DNA of 64,000 bases from positions 62,001-126,000 of the forward strand of contig NZ_SSOC01000005.1 of the NCBI RefSeq assembly GCF_004801295.1. The letters run 5' to 3'. The notes beneath the pieces are model-generated. The model had not been told where the DNA came from. It ran no database searches and saw only the letters and a list, made by a program, of their open reading frames with translations. The position numbers were made by a program, and so were the translations under genes. Positions within the stretch are counted from its first letter, which is position 1. Each line of letters opens with the position of its first letter. Of this stretch, positions 52,408 through 61,856 are shown piece after piece. Origin of the DNA: Pseudothauera nasutitermitis. GTDB taxonomy: Bacteria; Pseudomonadota; Gammaproteobacteria; Burkholderiales; Rhodocyclaceae.

Positions 52408-52686
52408 TCAGCCCAGCTTGCCCTCGACGAAGGCCACCAGGGTGCCTACCGTGGCGAAGGTGGAACCATCGATTTCGTCATCCTCGACGATGAAATCGAA
52501 GCGTTCCTCGAGCAGGTTCAGCACGCCCACCACGGCCATCGAATCGAGTTCCGGCAACGCGCCGAGCAAGGGAGTGTCCGCATCGAAACCTGCTGCTCGG
52601 CCGCCCAGACTCAGCACTTCGTCGATGACGGCCAACACTTCCTGTCTGATATCCAATTCACGGCTCCGGGTGAAGTTCAACGACAT
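52408..52686 (-). CDS. Acyl carrier protein (exosortase-associated)
   Basis: The 92-residue protein has a four-helix ACP fold and the phosphopantetheine attachment site LDSM (Ser49). It is distinct from the fatty-acid ACP and belongs with the acyl ligase and PLP decarboxylase of this locus. The stop lies 1 bp before the hydrolase-2 start. A TATAAT -10 lies upstream on the minus strand (52727-52732), without a consensus -35. Confidence 0.88.
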   Translation of the reverse strand: MSLNFTRSRELDIRQEVLAVIDEVLSLGGRAAGFDADTPLLGALPELDSMAVVGVLNLLEERFDFIVEDDEIDGSTFATVGTLVAFVEGKLG

Positions 52687-52787
52687 GCCGTGACGGATTG
52701 TACTTTCGCCCGGAATGCTGGCCGCTATTATAAATCGGACACCGGCTCCCACCCCGGTACTATTGCCTTATCGATACCCGCCTGCCG

Positions 52788-53567
52788 ATGACCGGACCCT
52801 CTCCCTCCCCCTCCCTGCGGCAACGGATGCGCCAGAACATCCGGCTTCTCGGCTGGGTGGACGGCCTGCTGCTGATGGCCTCCCGCCTGCTCGAACGCCT
52901 GTCCGGGGGGCGGGCGCGGATCGTCCGCTACCACCTGATCGCCCAGCCCACCCGCCACGCCCTGCCGTTCAAGGCGGCCGGCAGCCCGTTCAGCGAGACG
53001 GCCTTCTGCCACCCGGATTCTCCCGCCGTGGCGGGTTTCCCCAGGGCGGGGGAAGTCATCGCGGCGCGTTTCCGGCGCGGGCACGAATGCCTGTGCACCC
53101 GGGTTGGCGGCGAATTCGCCGGTTTCCTGTGGCTTGCGCGCGCGCAGTACGACGAAGATGAAGTGCGCTGCCGCTACCGGCTGCTCGCGCCGGAGCGCAG
53201 CGCGTGGGACTACGATGTCTACGTAGCCCCCGAATTCCGTATCGGCCGCAGCTTCTTCCGCCTGTGGGAACGGGCCAACGCGCATCTGGCGGCTCAGGGC
53301 ATCGACTGGTCCTTCTCGCGCATCTCCGCCTTCAACGCCGATTCGCTGAAGTCCCACGCCCGCCTCGGTGCCCGGCGGCTCGGCAGCGTCAGCTTCCTCT
53401 GTATGGGAAGCGCGCAGCTCACCGTCGCGCGCGCGTTGCCGTTCCCCCACGTGCATCTCTCCCTGTCCGATCGGTCCCGCCCCCGCCTGGACCTGCGCCC
53501 CCCCGATCACGAGGAGTACTCCAGCGGATGGTTCCACCCCACCAGACTCCAACACCCGCCGTCGTAA
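52788..53567 (+). CDS. GNAT-like acetyltransferase-fold protein
   Basis: The 259-residue protein has a GNAT-like core (CTRVGGEFAGFLWLARA; DVYVAPEFRIGRSFFRLWERA) and a terminal His/Pro-rich tail. It may transfer an acyl group to a sugar amine or be a FemAB/GNAT relative; the substrate is not known. It is divergent from the ACP gene and overlaps the ATP-grasp gene by 40 bp. Confidence 0.72.
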   Translation: MTGPSPSPSLRQRMRQNIRLLGWVDGLLLMASRLLERLSGGRARIVRYHLIAQPTRHALPFKAAGSPFSETAFCHPDSPAVAGFPRAGEVIAARFRRGHECLCTRVGGEFAGFLWLARAQYDEDEVRCRYRLLAPERSAWDYDVYVAPEFRIGRSFFRLWERANAHLAAQGIDWSFSRISAFNADSLKSHARLGARRLGSVSFLCMGSAQLTVARALPFPHVHLSLSDRSRPRLDLRPPDHEEYSSGWFHPTRLQHPPS

Positions 53568-54691
53568 TCGGCCTGTGCGCGCACGGCCTGGGTCTGGTCC
53601 GCGACCTGGCCAGGGCCGGCGTCCCGGTCATCGGCCTGGAAGCGAACGCCGGCCTGCCGGGCATGCGCAGCCGGTATGGCGACTTCCGGCTGATCCCCGA
53701 CATCAACGGCCCCGCCCTGCTCGACAGCCTGGACGACCTGGCCGACACCTTGCCCGCCGGCATCCGCCCGGTATTGATCCTGACCAACGACCGCATGGTC
53801 CGCACGGTGGGCGAGGCCGCCGCGCGGGTCGCCCGCCGTTACCGCTTGTCCTGGGCGGCGAGCGCCGAACGGCTGCTGCCGCTGCTGAACAAGGACGCCA
53901 TCGAGGCGCGCTGCCTGGCGACCGGGCTCGCCTACCCGGCATCCCGCCTCGTCACCGGGCTGGACGCTTTGGCGAACGCGGCCGGCGAACTGGGCTTTCC
54001 GGTGATCGCCAAGCCCGTCCAGCCGCTCTCCGCGCTCAAGACCCTGGTCGCCGCCTCTGCCGACGAACTCGCCGCAGCCAGCACTCAACTGCGGGAATGC
54101 CTGCCGCTCTTGCTGCAGACCTACATCCCCGGCGGCGACGAACGGGTGCGCTTCGGCGCCCTCTACCTCGACCACGGCCGCATCGTCGCCCGCTTCGAAG
54201 GCCGCAAGCTGCACTCCCGCCCGCTGGGCCACACCACCATCGCGCTCTCCGAGCCCGACGACGCCATCCACGAACTCACCCGGCGCTTCTTCGACGGACT
54301 GGCCCTCTCCGGCCCCGTCTCGCTGGAAGTCAAACACGCGCCGGACGGTTCGCCATGGGTCATCGAGCCCACCGTCGGCCGTACCGACTTCTGGTCCAGC
54401 CTGTGCAGCGCCAACGGCGTCAACCTCGCGCTGATCGAATACCGTTGCACACTCGGGCAGCCCATCCCGCCCGCTACGCAGAGCGGTTCCCGCGTATGGA
54501 TCAACGGCGAACGCTTTCCCGCCGCCCTGCCGTGGCTGGCCCGGCACGCCCCGCAGGCGCTGCGCCAGGGCGCGCGCGGCGTGTATCTCGACCTGCGCGA
54601 CCCCATGCCCTTCCTGGCCTCCGCCGCCCTTGCCCTGGGCGCCCTGCCGCAACGGGCCGGCCGAAAGCTGCGCAAGCTGCTGGCGAATTGA
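53528..54691 (+). CDS. ATP-grasp carboxylate-amine ligase
   Basis: The 387-residue protein has an N-terminal Rossmann-like part (VVIGLCAHGLGLVRDLARAG), an ATP-grasp central region (FPVIAKPVQPLSALKTLVAA) and a metal-binding end (FFDGLALSGPVSLEVK; WVIEPTVGRTDFW). Such enzymes make amide bonds through an acyl phosphate. The ATG at 53528 is preferred to in-frame upstream codons in the GNAT gene. It likely joins a small acid and amine for polysaccharide decoration. Confidence 0.85.
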   Translation: MVPPHQTPTPAVVIGLCAHGLGLVRDLARAGVPVIGLEANAGLPGMRSRYGDFRLIPDINGPALLDSLDDLADTLPAGIRPVLILTNDRMVRTVGEAAARVARRYRLSWAASAERLLPLLNKDAIEARCLATGLAYPASRLVTGLDALANAAGELGFPVIAKPVQPLSALKTLVAASADELAAASTQLRECLPLLLQTYIPGGDERVRFGALYLDHGRIVARFEGRKLHSRPLGHTTIALSEPDDAIHELTRRFFDGLALSGPVSLEVKHAPDGSPWVIEPTVGRTDFWSSLCSANGVNLALIEYRCTLGQPIPPATQSGSRVWINGERFPAALPWLARHAPQALRQGARGVYLDLRDPMPFLASAALALGALPQRAGRKLRKLLAN

Positions 54692-54744
54692 GCCGGCCCG
54701 CGCCCCAGCGGACATTTTCCGCACGAATCCGCCCGTCTGTTCGC

Positions 54745-54750
54745 TAGACT
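54745..54750 (+). promoter_or_regulatory. Candidate -10 box before the acyl-CoA ligase
   Basis: TAGACT is found 34 bp before the ligase ATG, in the 92-bp gap after the ATP-grasp gene; the -35 is not clear. Confidence 0.35.
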
Positions 54751-54783
54751 CGCCCCTCTCACCGCGTCGAACCCGGACACCCC

Positions 54784-56379
54784 ATGCCGATGAACGCCAC
54801 CCACCTGCTGCACGACCTGATCCTGTCCGCCGCGCGGCGCGCGCCCGACGCCCCCGCGCTCACCCAGCCGGGCGGCACGCTCAACTACGGCGAACTGGCC
54901 GGCGCGCTGCGCGCCTTCGCCGACGGGCTGCGCGCCCTCGGCCTGGAGCGCGGCGAGCGCGTCGCGGTCTTCCTCGACAAGCGCTTCGAGACGGTCATCG
55001 CCAGCTTCGGCGCCAGCGCCGCCGGCGGCGCCTTCGTGCCGGTGAACCCGGTGCTCAAGGCCGAGCAGGTGGCCTACATCCTGCGCGACTGCAACGTGCG
55101 CGTGCTGGTCACCAGCGCGGAGCGCCTGCACGGGCTGCGCGCCGAACTGGCGCACTGCCACGACCTGCGCCACGTCGTGCTGGTCGGCGGCGGCGAACTG
55201 CCGCCGCTGCCGCCCGGTATCGCCATGCACCGCTGGGACGCCCTGCTCGACGCGCCCCTGCCGGCCAACGGCCACCGCGTCATCGACGGCGATCTCGCCG
55301 CCATCCTGTATACCTCCGGCAGCACCGGGCGCCCCAAGGGCGTGGTGCTCTCCCACCGCAACATGGTGGCCGGCGCCCAGAGCGTCGCGCAGTATCTGGA
55401 AAACCGCGCGGACGACACCCTGCTCGCCGCCCTGCCGCTGTCCTTCGACGCCGGCTTCTCGCAGCTCACCACCGCCTTCCATGCCGGCGCGCGCGTGGTG
55501 CTGCTCAACTACCTGCTGCCGCGCGACGTGCTCAAGGCCGTCGAACGCGAGCGCGTCACCGGCCTCACCGCCGTGCCGCCGCTGTGGATCCAGCTCGCCC
55601 AGTTGGACTGGCCGGCGGGCGCCGGCGAACACCTGCGCTACTTCGCCAACACCGGCGGGCGCATGCCGCTGGACACCCTGACCCGGCTGCGCGAGCGCCT
55701 GCCGCGCGCGCGCCCCTACCTGATGTACGGCCTCACCGAAGCCTTCCGCGCCACCTACCTGCCGCCCGGGGAAGTGGACTGCCGCCCCGACTCCATCGGC
55801 AGGGCCATCCCCAACGCCGAGGTGCTGGTGCTGCGCGAGGACGGCAGCGAATGCGCGCCCAACGAACCCGGCGAACTGGTGCAGCGCGGCGCGCTGGTGG
55901 CGATGGGCTACTGGAACGATGCGGAAAAGACCGCCGAACGCTTCAAGCCGCTCCCCGCCCAGGCCCCGGGGCGCCAGCCCGGCCTGATGCTGCCGGAGAT
56001 CGCCGTGTTCTCCGGCGACACCGTGCGCCGCGACGAGGACGGCTACCTGTACTTCATCGGCCGGCGCGACGAGATGATCAAGACCTCCGGCTACCGCGTC
56101 AGCCCCACCGAGGTGGAGGAAATCCTCTACGCCACCCGCCTGGTGGGCGAATGCGCGGCCTTCGGCGTGGCCCACGACACCCTCGGGCAGAGCATCGTCG
56201 TGGTGGCCAGCGCGCCGCCCGGCGGTGTGCTCGACCCCGCCGTGCTGCTCGCCGAATGCCGCGCGCGCATGCCCGCCTACATGGTGCCCGCGCAGGTGCA
56301 TGTGCGCGCAGGCGCGCTGCCGCGCAACCCCAACGGCAAGATCGACCGCAACGCGCTGCGTGCCGAACTGCCGGCCTGA
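54784..56379 (+). CDS. Acyl-CoA ligase (AMP-forming), exosortase A-associated
   Basis: The 531-residue ANL-superfamily enzyme activates a carboxylic acid as an adenylate, probably loading the ACP of this locus. Motifs are complete: YTSGSTGRPKGVVLSH (A3), MYGLTEAFRATYL (A5), DGYLYFIGRRDEMIKTSG (A7-A8) and the C-terminal Lys in NPNGKIDR. The decarboxylase gene starts 18 bp after it. Confidence 0.93.
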   Translation: MPMNATHLLHDLILSAARRAPDAPALTQPGGTLNYGELAGALRAFADGLRALGLERGERVAVFLDKRFETVIASFGASAAGGAFVPVNPVLKAEQVAYILRDCNVRVLVTSAERLHGLRAELAHCHDLRHVVLVGGGELPPLPPGIAMHRWDALLDAPLPANGHRVIDGDLAAILYTSGSTGRPKGVVLSHRNMVAGAQSVAQYLENRADDTLLAALPLSFDAGFSQLTTAFHAGARVVLLNYLLPRDVLKAVERERVTGLTAVPPLWIQLAQLDWPAGAGEHLRYFANTGGRMPLDTLTRLRERLPRARPYLMYGLTEAFRATYLPPGEVDCRPDSIGRAIPNAEVLVLREDGSECAPNEPGELVQRGALVAMGYWNDAEKTAERFKPLPAQAPGRQPGLMLPEIAVFSGDTVRRDEDGYLYFIGRRDEMIKTSGYRVSPTEVEEILYATRLVGECAAFGVAHDTLGQSIVVVASAPPGGVLDPAVLLAECRARMPAYMVPAQVHVRAGALPRNPNGKIDRNALRAELPA

Positions 56380-56397
56380 ATCCACGGACCCCGCACG

Positions 56398-57636
56398 ATG
56401 AATACCCCCGGCAAACCGGCGCACGCGCCGATGAAGCACTTCCACAGCGCCGACGGCGAACTGCTGATCGGCGGCATCCCGCTGCGCCGGCTGGCCGCGC
56501 GCGTGGGCAGCACGCCCTTCTACGCCTACGACCGCGGCCTGCTCGACGACCGCGTGCGCACGCTGCGCGCCGCGCTGCCGCCCGAAGTGCGCCTGCACTA
56601 CGCCATGAAGGCCAACCCCATGCCGGCGCTGGTCGGCCATATGGCCGGGCGGGTGGACGGCATCGACGTGGCCTCCGGCGGCGAACTCAAGGTGGCCCTG
56701 GACGCCGGCACCGATCCGGCCGAGATCAGCTTCGCCGGCCCCGGCAAGCGCGCGGCCGAACTCGAACAGGCGGTGGCCGCCGGGGTGCTGGTCAATGTGG
56801 AATCCTTCCGCGAACTGCCCCTGCTCGCCGCTGCCGCCGAGCGCCTGGGCCTGCCAGCGCGCGTGGCGGTGCGCGTCAATCCGGATTTCGAACTGAAATC
56901 CTCCGGCATGAAGATGGGCGGCGGCCCCAAGCAGTTCGGCGTGGACGCCGAACAGGTGCCTGCCCTGCTCGCCGAAATCGCCGCCGCCGGGCTGGCCTTC
57001 GAGGGCTTCCACCTGTTCGCCGGCTCGCAGAACCTGCGCGCCGAGGCCATCGTCGAGGCCCAGCAGAAAAGCTTCGAACTGGCCCTGCGCCTGGCCGCGC
57101 AGGCCCCCGCGCCGGTGCGCGTGCTCAACCTGGGCGGCGGCTTCGGCATCCCCTACTTCCCCGGCGAGGAACGCCTGGATCTCGCCCCCATCGGTGCCAA
57201 CCTGCAACAACTCGTCGAGCGCGCCGCCGGGGAACTGCCACAGGCCGCGCTGACCATCGAGCTGGGCCGCTACCTGGTGGGCGAGGCCGGGGTGTACGTC
57301 TGCCGCGTGCTCGACCGCAAGGTCTCGCGCGGGCGCACCTATCTGGTCACCGACGGCGGCCTGCACCACCATCTGGCGGCCTCCGGCAACTTCGGCCAGG
57401 TGATCCGCAAGAACTACCCGGCCGCCGTCGGCACGCGCATGGACGCGGCGCCCGGCGAAGACGCCAGCGTGGTCGGCCCGCTGTGCACGCCCCTCGACCT
57501 GCTCGCCGAACAGATGCCGCTGGGCCACGCGCAGGAGGACGATCTGCTGGTGATCTTCCAGTCCGGCGCCTACGGCGCCAGCGCCAGCCCGGAACGCTTC
57601 CTGGGCCATCCGGCGGTGGTCGAGGTGCTGGTTTAG
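56398..57636 (+). CDS. PLP-dependent decarboxylase, exosortase A-associated
   Basis: The 412-residue protein is of the ornithine/diaminopimelate decarboxylase fold type III. The Schiff-base lysine lies in HYAMKANPMPAL, the phosphate loop in LGGGFGIPYF, and the catalytic Cys in GPLCTPLDLL. A second ATG at codon 12 is possible. It likely makes an amine from an amino acid bound to, or destined for, the ACP. It is translated just after the ligase. Confidence 0.93.
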   Translation: MNTPGKPAHAPMKHFHSADGELLIGGIPLRRLAARVGSTPFYAYDRGLLDDRVRTLRAALPPEVRLHYAMKANPMPALVGHMAGRVDGIDVASGGELKVALDAGTDPAEISFAGPGKRAAELEQAVAAGVLVNVESFRELPLLAAAAERLGLPARVAVRVNPDFELKSSGMKMGGGPKQFGVDAEQVPALLAEIAAAGLAFEGFHLFAGSQNLRAEAIVEAQQKSFELALRLAAQAPAPVRVLNLGGGFGIPYFPGEERLDLAPIGANLQQLVERAAGELPQAALTIELGRYLVGEAGVYVCRVLDRKVSRGRTYLVTDGGLHHHLAASGNFGQVIRKNYPAAVGTRMDAAPGEDASVVGPLCTPLDLLAEQMPLGHAQEDDLLVIFQSGAYGASASPERFLGHPAVVEVLV

Positions 57637-57743
57637 CCGCCGGGATCGCCTTCCTCCCGTCCGTGGAGGCGTGCCGAGGTGGGGGCGTGATGCAGGGCCC
57701 CGCCCCCACCGGTACAACTTTGCACCGGATGAACAATGTCACG

Positions 57744-57766
57744 GCCGGCGCCATGTCGGCGCCGGC
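57744..57766 (+). terminator. Strong GC hairpin before the amidotransferase gene
   Basis: GCCGGCGCC and GGCGCCGGC form a perfect 9-bp stem around ATGTC; the downstream sequence runs GGGGGCCTTTTGC. It may end the ligase/decarboxylase transcript or act as a leader element for the next operon. The rest of the 192-bp gap shows no clear gene. Confidence 0.5.
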
Positions 57767-57828
57767 AGGCGGGGGCCTTTTGCTAACCTTGCCCAGGCAT
57801 CCGTTTCGCATCGCCTGCCGGGGTTTCC

Positions 57829-59622
57829 ATGTCCGCATCCCTCGTCGGCCTGTTGCAGGCCGACGCCGCTCCACTTCCCACTCTGCCGCCGGCACTGACC
57901 CGTACCCTGTTCGGCGGCGGCGCGCTGGGCAGCGCCCCGGGCTACGACCTCCTCACCGACGGCCCGCTGATCTGCGCCGCGCGCGGGCAAGCTGAACTGC
58001 CCGGCATCGATGCCGCCGGCGGGCAGGCGGCCGGCTGGCTGGCGGCCTGGCGCCGCCATGCCGAAGGCGCGGCCGACGGTGCGCGCGGGCGCTTCGCCGT
58101 GGCGATCATCGACACCCGCGCCGCCTCGGTATGGCTGGCGGTGGACCGCTTCGCCACCTGGCCGCTGTGCCATGCCGCCGACGCGCACCACTTCGCCTTT
58201 TCCGACCGCGCCGACGCGGTGCCGGGCGAAGCCCGCGCGCTCGATCCGCAGGCCATCTTCGACTACCTGTTCTTCCACGTCATCCCCGCCCCGCGCACGG
58301 TATTCGACGGAGTGGCCCGCCTGCCGGCCGGGCACTGCGCGCACTGGCACGACGGCCGCCTGAACGTGCGGCGCTGGTGGATGCCGCGCTTCGAGGAACC
58401 CGCCACCGACGACTTCGCCGCGCGCCGCGCGGAATTCCTCGGCCTGGTCGAACAGTCCGTGGCGCACGCCGCACAGGGCGCCGAATGCGGCGCATTTCTG
58501 TCCGGCGGCACCGACAGTTCGACGGTCTCCGGCATGCTGTGCAAGGTGCTCGGCAAGCCGGCGCGCACCTGGTCCATGGGCTTCGACGCCGAGGGCTACG
58601 ACGAGATGGCCTACGCACGCATCGCCGCGCGCCATTTCGGCACCGAGCACCACGAGTACTACGTGACGCCCGACGACCTGCTCGACGGCATCCCGCGCGT
58701 GGCCACGCACTACGACCAGCCCTTCGGCAACTCCTCGGCGGTGCCGGCGTGGATCTGCGCGCGGCGCGCGCGCGAAGCCGGCGTGCAACGCCTGCTGGCC
58801 GGCGACGGCGGCGACGAACTGTTCGGCGGCAACACGCGCTATGCCCGCCAACGCATCTTCGGCCTCTACGAGCACCTGCCCGCCGCGCTGCGCGGCGGCG
58901 TGCTGGAACCGCTGCTGGGCGGCCCGCTCGGCCGCCTGCCGCTGGCGCGCAAGGGCGCCAGCTACGTCGAGCAGGCGCGCGTGCCGCTGCCGGACCGCCT
59001 GCAGAGGTACAACCTGCTGCTGCGCCTGGGCACGCGGGAGGTGTTCGAGGCCGATTTCCTGGCCCGCGTGGACACCGACGCCCCCTTCGCCCGCCAGCGC
59101 GAGGTGTGGGCGCACAGCGCCGGGGCCGCGCAGATCAACCGCCTGCTGGCCTACGACTGGGTGTTCACGCTGGCCGACAACGACTTGCCCAAGGTAGTCG
59201 GCACCACCGCGCTGGCCGGCCTGGAGGTGGCCTTTCCGCTGCTCTCCGACGATCTGGTGGATTTCTCCCTGCGCCTGCCGCCGTCCTGGAAACTCAAGGG
59301 GCTGAACCTGCGCTGGTTCTTCAAGGAAGCCCTGCGCGGCTTCCTGCCCGACGAGATCCTCGCCAAGAAGAAGCACGGCTTCGGCCTGCCCTTCGGCGTG
59401 TGGGCCTGCCGGCACGACGGCCTGCGCCGCCTGGCCGCCGACGCGCTGGGCACGCTGGCCGGGCGCGGCATCGTGCGCCCGGCGTTCATCGACGAACTGC
59501 TCGCCCGCCACCTGCCCGCCCACCCCGGCTACTACGGCGAGATGGTGTGGATTCTCACCATGCTCGAACTGTGGCTGCGTGCCCACCCCGGCGCGGCCCT
59601 GCCCGGGCACCCCGCGCCATGA
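57829..59622 (+). CDS. Asparagine-synthase-like amidotransferase of the exosortase locus
   Basis: The 597-residue protein has a degenerate N-terminal glutaminase region and an intact synthase region with the PP-loop LSGGTDSSTVSG, GDGGDELFGGN and FKEALRGFLPDEIL. The N-terminus MSASLVG lacks the Cys2 that class II glutaminases need, so free ammonia or another amine may be used. It resembles the XrtA-linked amidotransferases. The flippase gene starts in its stop. Confidence 0.88.
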   Translation: MSASLVGLLQADAAPLPTLPPALTRTLFGGGALGSAPGYDLLTDGPLICAARGQAELPGIDAAGGQAAGWLAAWRRHAEGAADGARGRFAVAIIDTRAASVWLAVDRFATWPLCHAADAHHFAFSDRADAVPGEARALDPQAIFDYLFFHVIPAPRTVFDGVARLPAGHCAHWHDGRLNVRRWWMPRFEEPATDDFAARRAEFLGLVEQSVAHAAQGAECGAFLSGGTDSSTVSGMLCKVLGKPARTWSMGFDAEGYDEMAYARIAARHFGTEHHEYYVTPDDLLDGIPRVATHYDQPFGNSSAVPAWICARRAREAGVQRLLAGDGGDELFGGNTRYARQRIFGLYEHLPAALRGGVLEPLLGGPLGRLPLARKGASYVEQARVPLPDRLQRYNLLLRLGTREVFEADFLARVDTDAPFARQREVWAHSAGAAQINRLLAYDWVFTLADNDLPKVVGTTALAGLEVAFPLLSDDLVDFSLRLPPSWKLKGLNLRWFFKEALRGFLPDEILAKKKHGFGLPFGVWACRHDGLRRLAADALGTLAGRGIVRPAFIDELLARHLPAHPGYYGEMVWILTMLELWLRAHPGAALPGHPAP

Positions 59623-61067
59623 CCTCGGTGCGCCGCGCGCTGGCCTTCTCGATGGCCGAGCGCTATGCGCTGATCGCGCTCTCGCTGGCCGGCAACATCC
59701 TCGTCGCCCGCCTGCTCACCCCGGAAGAGATCGGCCTGTTCTCGGTCGCCCTGGCGCTGATCGGCATCGCCCAGGTGCTGCGCGACTTCGGCGTGGGCAA
59801 CTTCCTGATCCAGGAGCGCGAACTCAACGACGAACACATCCGCACCGCCTTCGGCTTCTCGCTGGTCATCGGCGCCGCGCTGTTCGTGCTGGTGTTCGCC
59901 GCTGCGCCGCTGGCCGGCGGGTTCTACCGCGACGCGCGCATCGTGGACACCATCCGCATCGGTGCGCTCAACTTCCTGGTGCTGCCGTTCTGCTCCATCT
60001 CCGTCGCCCTGCTGCGCCGCGAGCTGCAGTTCAAGCGCCTCGCGGCGGTCAACCTGGTGGCCGCGCTGGTCGGCTTCGCCGTCACCATCACCCTGGCGCT
60101 GCGCGGCTTCGGCGCCAACGGCCTGGCCATCGGCGCGCTGGCCGGCAACCTGGCCACCGGCGCGGGCGCCTGGCTGGCGCGCAGCGAGCGCCGCGTGCTG
60201 CTGCCCTCCTTCGGCGAATGGCGCAAGCTGCTGCACTTCGGCGCGCGCAGTTCGGCGGCCAACGTGGTCACCAGCATCTCCATGGACATCAACGACCTGG
60301 CCATCGGCCGCATCCTCGGCTTCGGCCCGGTGGCGATGATCAGCCGCGCACAGGGGCTGATGAACCTCTTCCACCGCGACGTGATGAGCGCGGTGCGCAA
60401 CGTGGCCTATCCGGCGTTCGCCCGCGCCTTCCGCGAAAACGACGACCTGGAGGCCCGCCATGCCCACGCGGTGGCGGCGGTGACCGTGCTGGCCTGGCCG
60501 TTCTATGCCTTTGCCGCGCTCCACGCGCTGGAACTGCTGCGCCTGCTGTTCGGCCCCCAGTGGGACGCCGCCGCGCCGCTAGTGCCGTGGTTCTGCCTGG
60601 CCGGCGCGGCGGGCGCCACCTGCTCGCTGGTCATTCCGCTGCTCACCGCGCGCGGGCGCATCGATCTGGCCACGCGCATCGATCTGGTCATCCAGCCCAT
60701 CCGCGCGGTGGTGCTGGTCGGCGGGGTGATCGCCTTCCAGAACATGCTGAGCTTCGCGATCCTGTTCGCCGCCTTCTTCGTGCTCTCGGTGCCCTACATC
60801 TACCGCGTCAAGGCGCGCGGCCAGGCCAACGACCTGCCGGCCCTGTTCGGCGGCCTGAAGAAGAGCCTGCTGGTCACCGCCGCCTGCATGCTGCCGCCGC
60901 TGCTGGTGCTGCTCGCCCCCCAGGGCGGCGGCATCGCCCGCCTGCTGCTGTCCGCCACCCTGTGCGCGCTGGCCTGGGTGGCGGCGGTGGCCCTTTTCCG
61001 CCATCCGCTCGCCGACGAGCCCCTGTTCCGCCGCGCGCTGCGCATGCTGCGCCCCGGATGGAACTGA
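59619..61067 (+). CDS. Polysaccharide flippase (Wzx-like, MOP superfamily)
   Basis: The 482-residue protein has about twelve to fourteen membrane segments and the oligosaccharide-flippase start (ALIALSLAGNILVARLLTPEEIGLFSVALAL-type pattern). It translocates a lipid-linked oligosaccharide to the periplasmic face. The ATG at 59619 overlaps the upstream stop by 4 bp; the longer open frame upstream lies within the amidotransferase gene. Confidence 0.92.
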   Translation: MTSVRRALAFSMAERYALIALSLAGNILVARLLTPEEIGLFSVALALIGIAQVLRDFGVGNFLIQERELNDEHIRTAFGFSLVIGAALFVLVFAAAPLAGGFYRDARIVDTIRIGALNFLVLPFCSISVALLRRELQFKRLAAVNLVAALVGFAVTITLALRGFGANGLAIGALAGNLATGAGAWLARSERRVLLPSFGEWRKLLHFGARSSAANVVTSISMDINDLAIGRILGFGPVAMISRAQGLMNLFHRDVMSAVRNVAYPAFARAFRENDDLEARHAHAVAAVTVLAWPFYAFAALHALELLRLLFGPQWDAAAPLVPWFCLAGAAGATCSLVIPLLTARGRIDLATRIDLVIQPIRAVVLVGGVIAFQNMLSFAILFAAFFVLSVPYIYRVKARGQANDLPALFGGLKKSLLVTAACMLPPLLVLLAPQGGGIARLLLSATLCALAWVAAVALFRHPLADEPLFRRALRMLRPGWN

Positions 61068-61088
61068 TCCCGCTTCGAGTCCCTGCAA

Positions 61089-61856
61089 ATGAACAGCGCC
61101 CTGCTCATTCCCGCCTTCCTCGTCCTCAACCTCGCCCTGGCGCTGTACCTGCTGCACAAGCTGCGCAAGGTGCATCTGGCCAGCTACCGCATCGAAAGTA
61201 CACTGAACGCGCTGAAGGACGAATCGGACGCCTTGTTCCACCAGTTCCAGGCCTATCAGGCCCTCGTACAGCTGATCCGCCCCGAAAAACCCCTGCCGCC
61301 GCTGCGCGGCTGGGCCGCCTCGCCGGACTTCCTGCAGCACGTCGCCAGCCACGTGCTGGCCGCGGCGCCGCGCACCATCGTCGAATGCGGCGCCGGGTCG
61401 AGCACCGTGGTGCTGGCCTATTGCTGCCGCGCCAACGGACAGGGGCGCGTGTTCAGCCTGGAGCACGACCCGCGCCATGCGCGCCGCGTGCGCCGCCTGC
61501 TCGCCGCGCACGGCCTGGACCGCTGGGCCTGGGTGGTGGATGCCCCGCTGCAGGCCGACACGGAAGGCGGCGCGCCCTGGTACGCGCTGGACGCCCTCGA
61601 ACTCGCCGAGCCCATCGACCTGCTGGTGATCGACGGCCCACCCGCCGCCATCGGCGCGCTGGCGCGCTACCCGGCGCTGCCCCGCCTGCACGGGCAGCTG
61701 TCCGCGCGCTGCCACGTCTTCCTCGACGATGCCGCGCGCCCCGACGAGCGTGCCGTGGTACGCCGCTGGCTGGCGGAATATCCCGGTTTCACCGCCCACG
61801 ACCTGCCCGCCGAAAAAGGCTGCGTCCTGCTCTCGCCCACAGGGGCCGGAACATGA
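61089..61856 (+). CDS. Class I SAM-dependent methyltransferase with N-terminal membrane anchor
   Basis: The 255-residue protein has a hydrophobic N-terminus (about residues 3-22) and a Rossmann-type region starting IVECGAGSSTVVLA, with an acidic residue in FSLEHD for SAM binding and DLLVIDGPP after it. Acceptor unknown; a sugar methyl ether or glycan end cap is a reasonable guess. It overlaps the GT2 gene by 4 bp. Confidence 0.82.
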   Translation: MNSALLIPAFLVLNLALALYLLHKLRKVHLASYRIESTLNALKDESDALFHQFQAYQALVQLIRPEKPLPPLRGWAASPDFLQHVASHVLAAAPRTIVECGAGSSTVVLAYCCRANGQGRVFSLEHDPRHARRVRRLLAAHGLDRWAWVVDAPLQADTEGGAPWYALDALELAEPIDLLVIDGPPAAIGALARYPALPRLHGQLSARCHVFLDDAARPDERAVVRRWLAEYPGFTAHDLPAEKGCVLLSPTGAGT

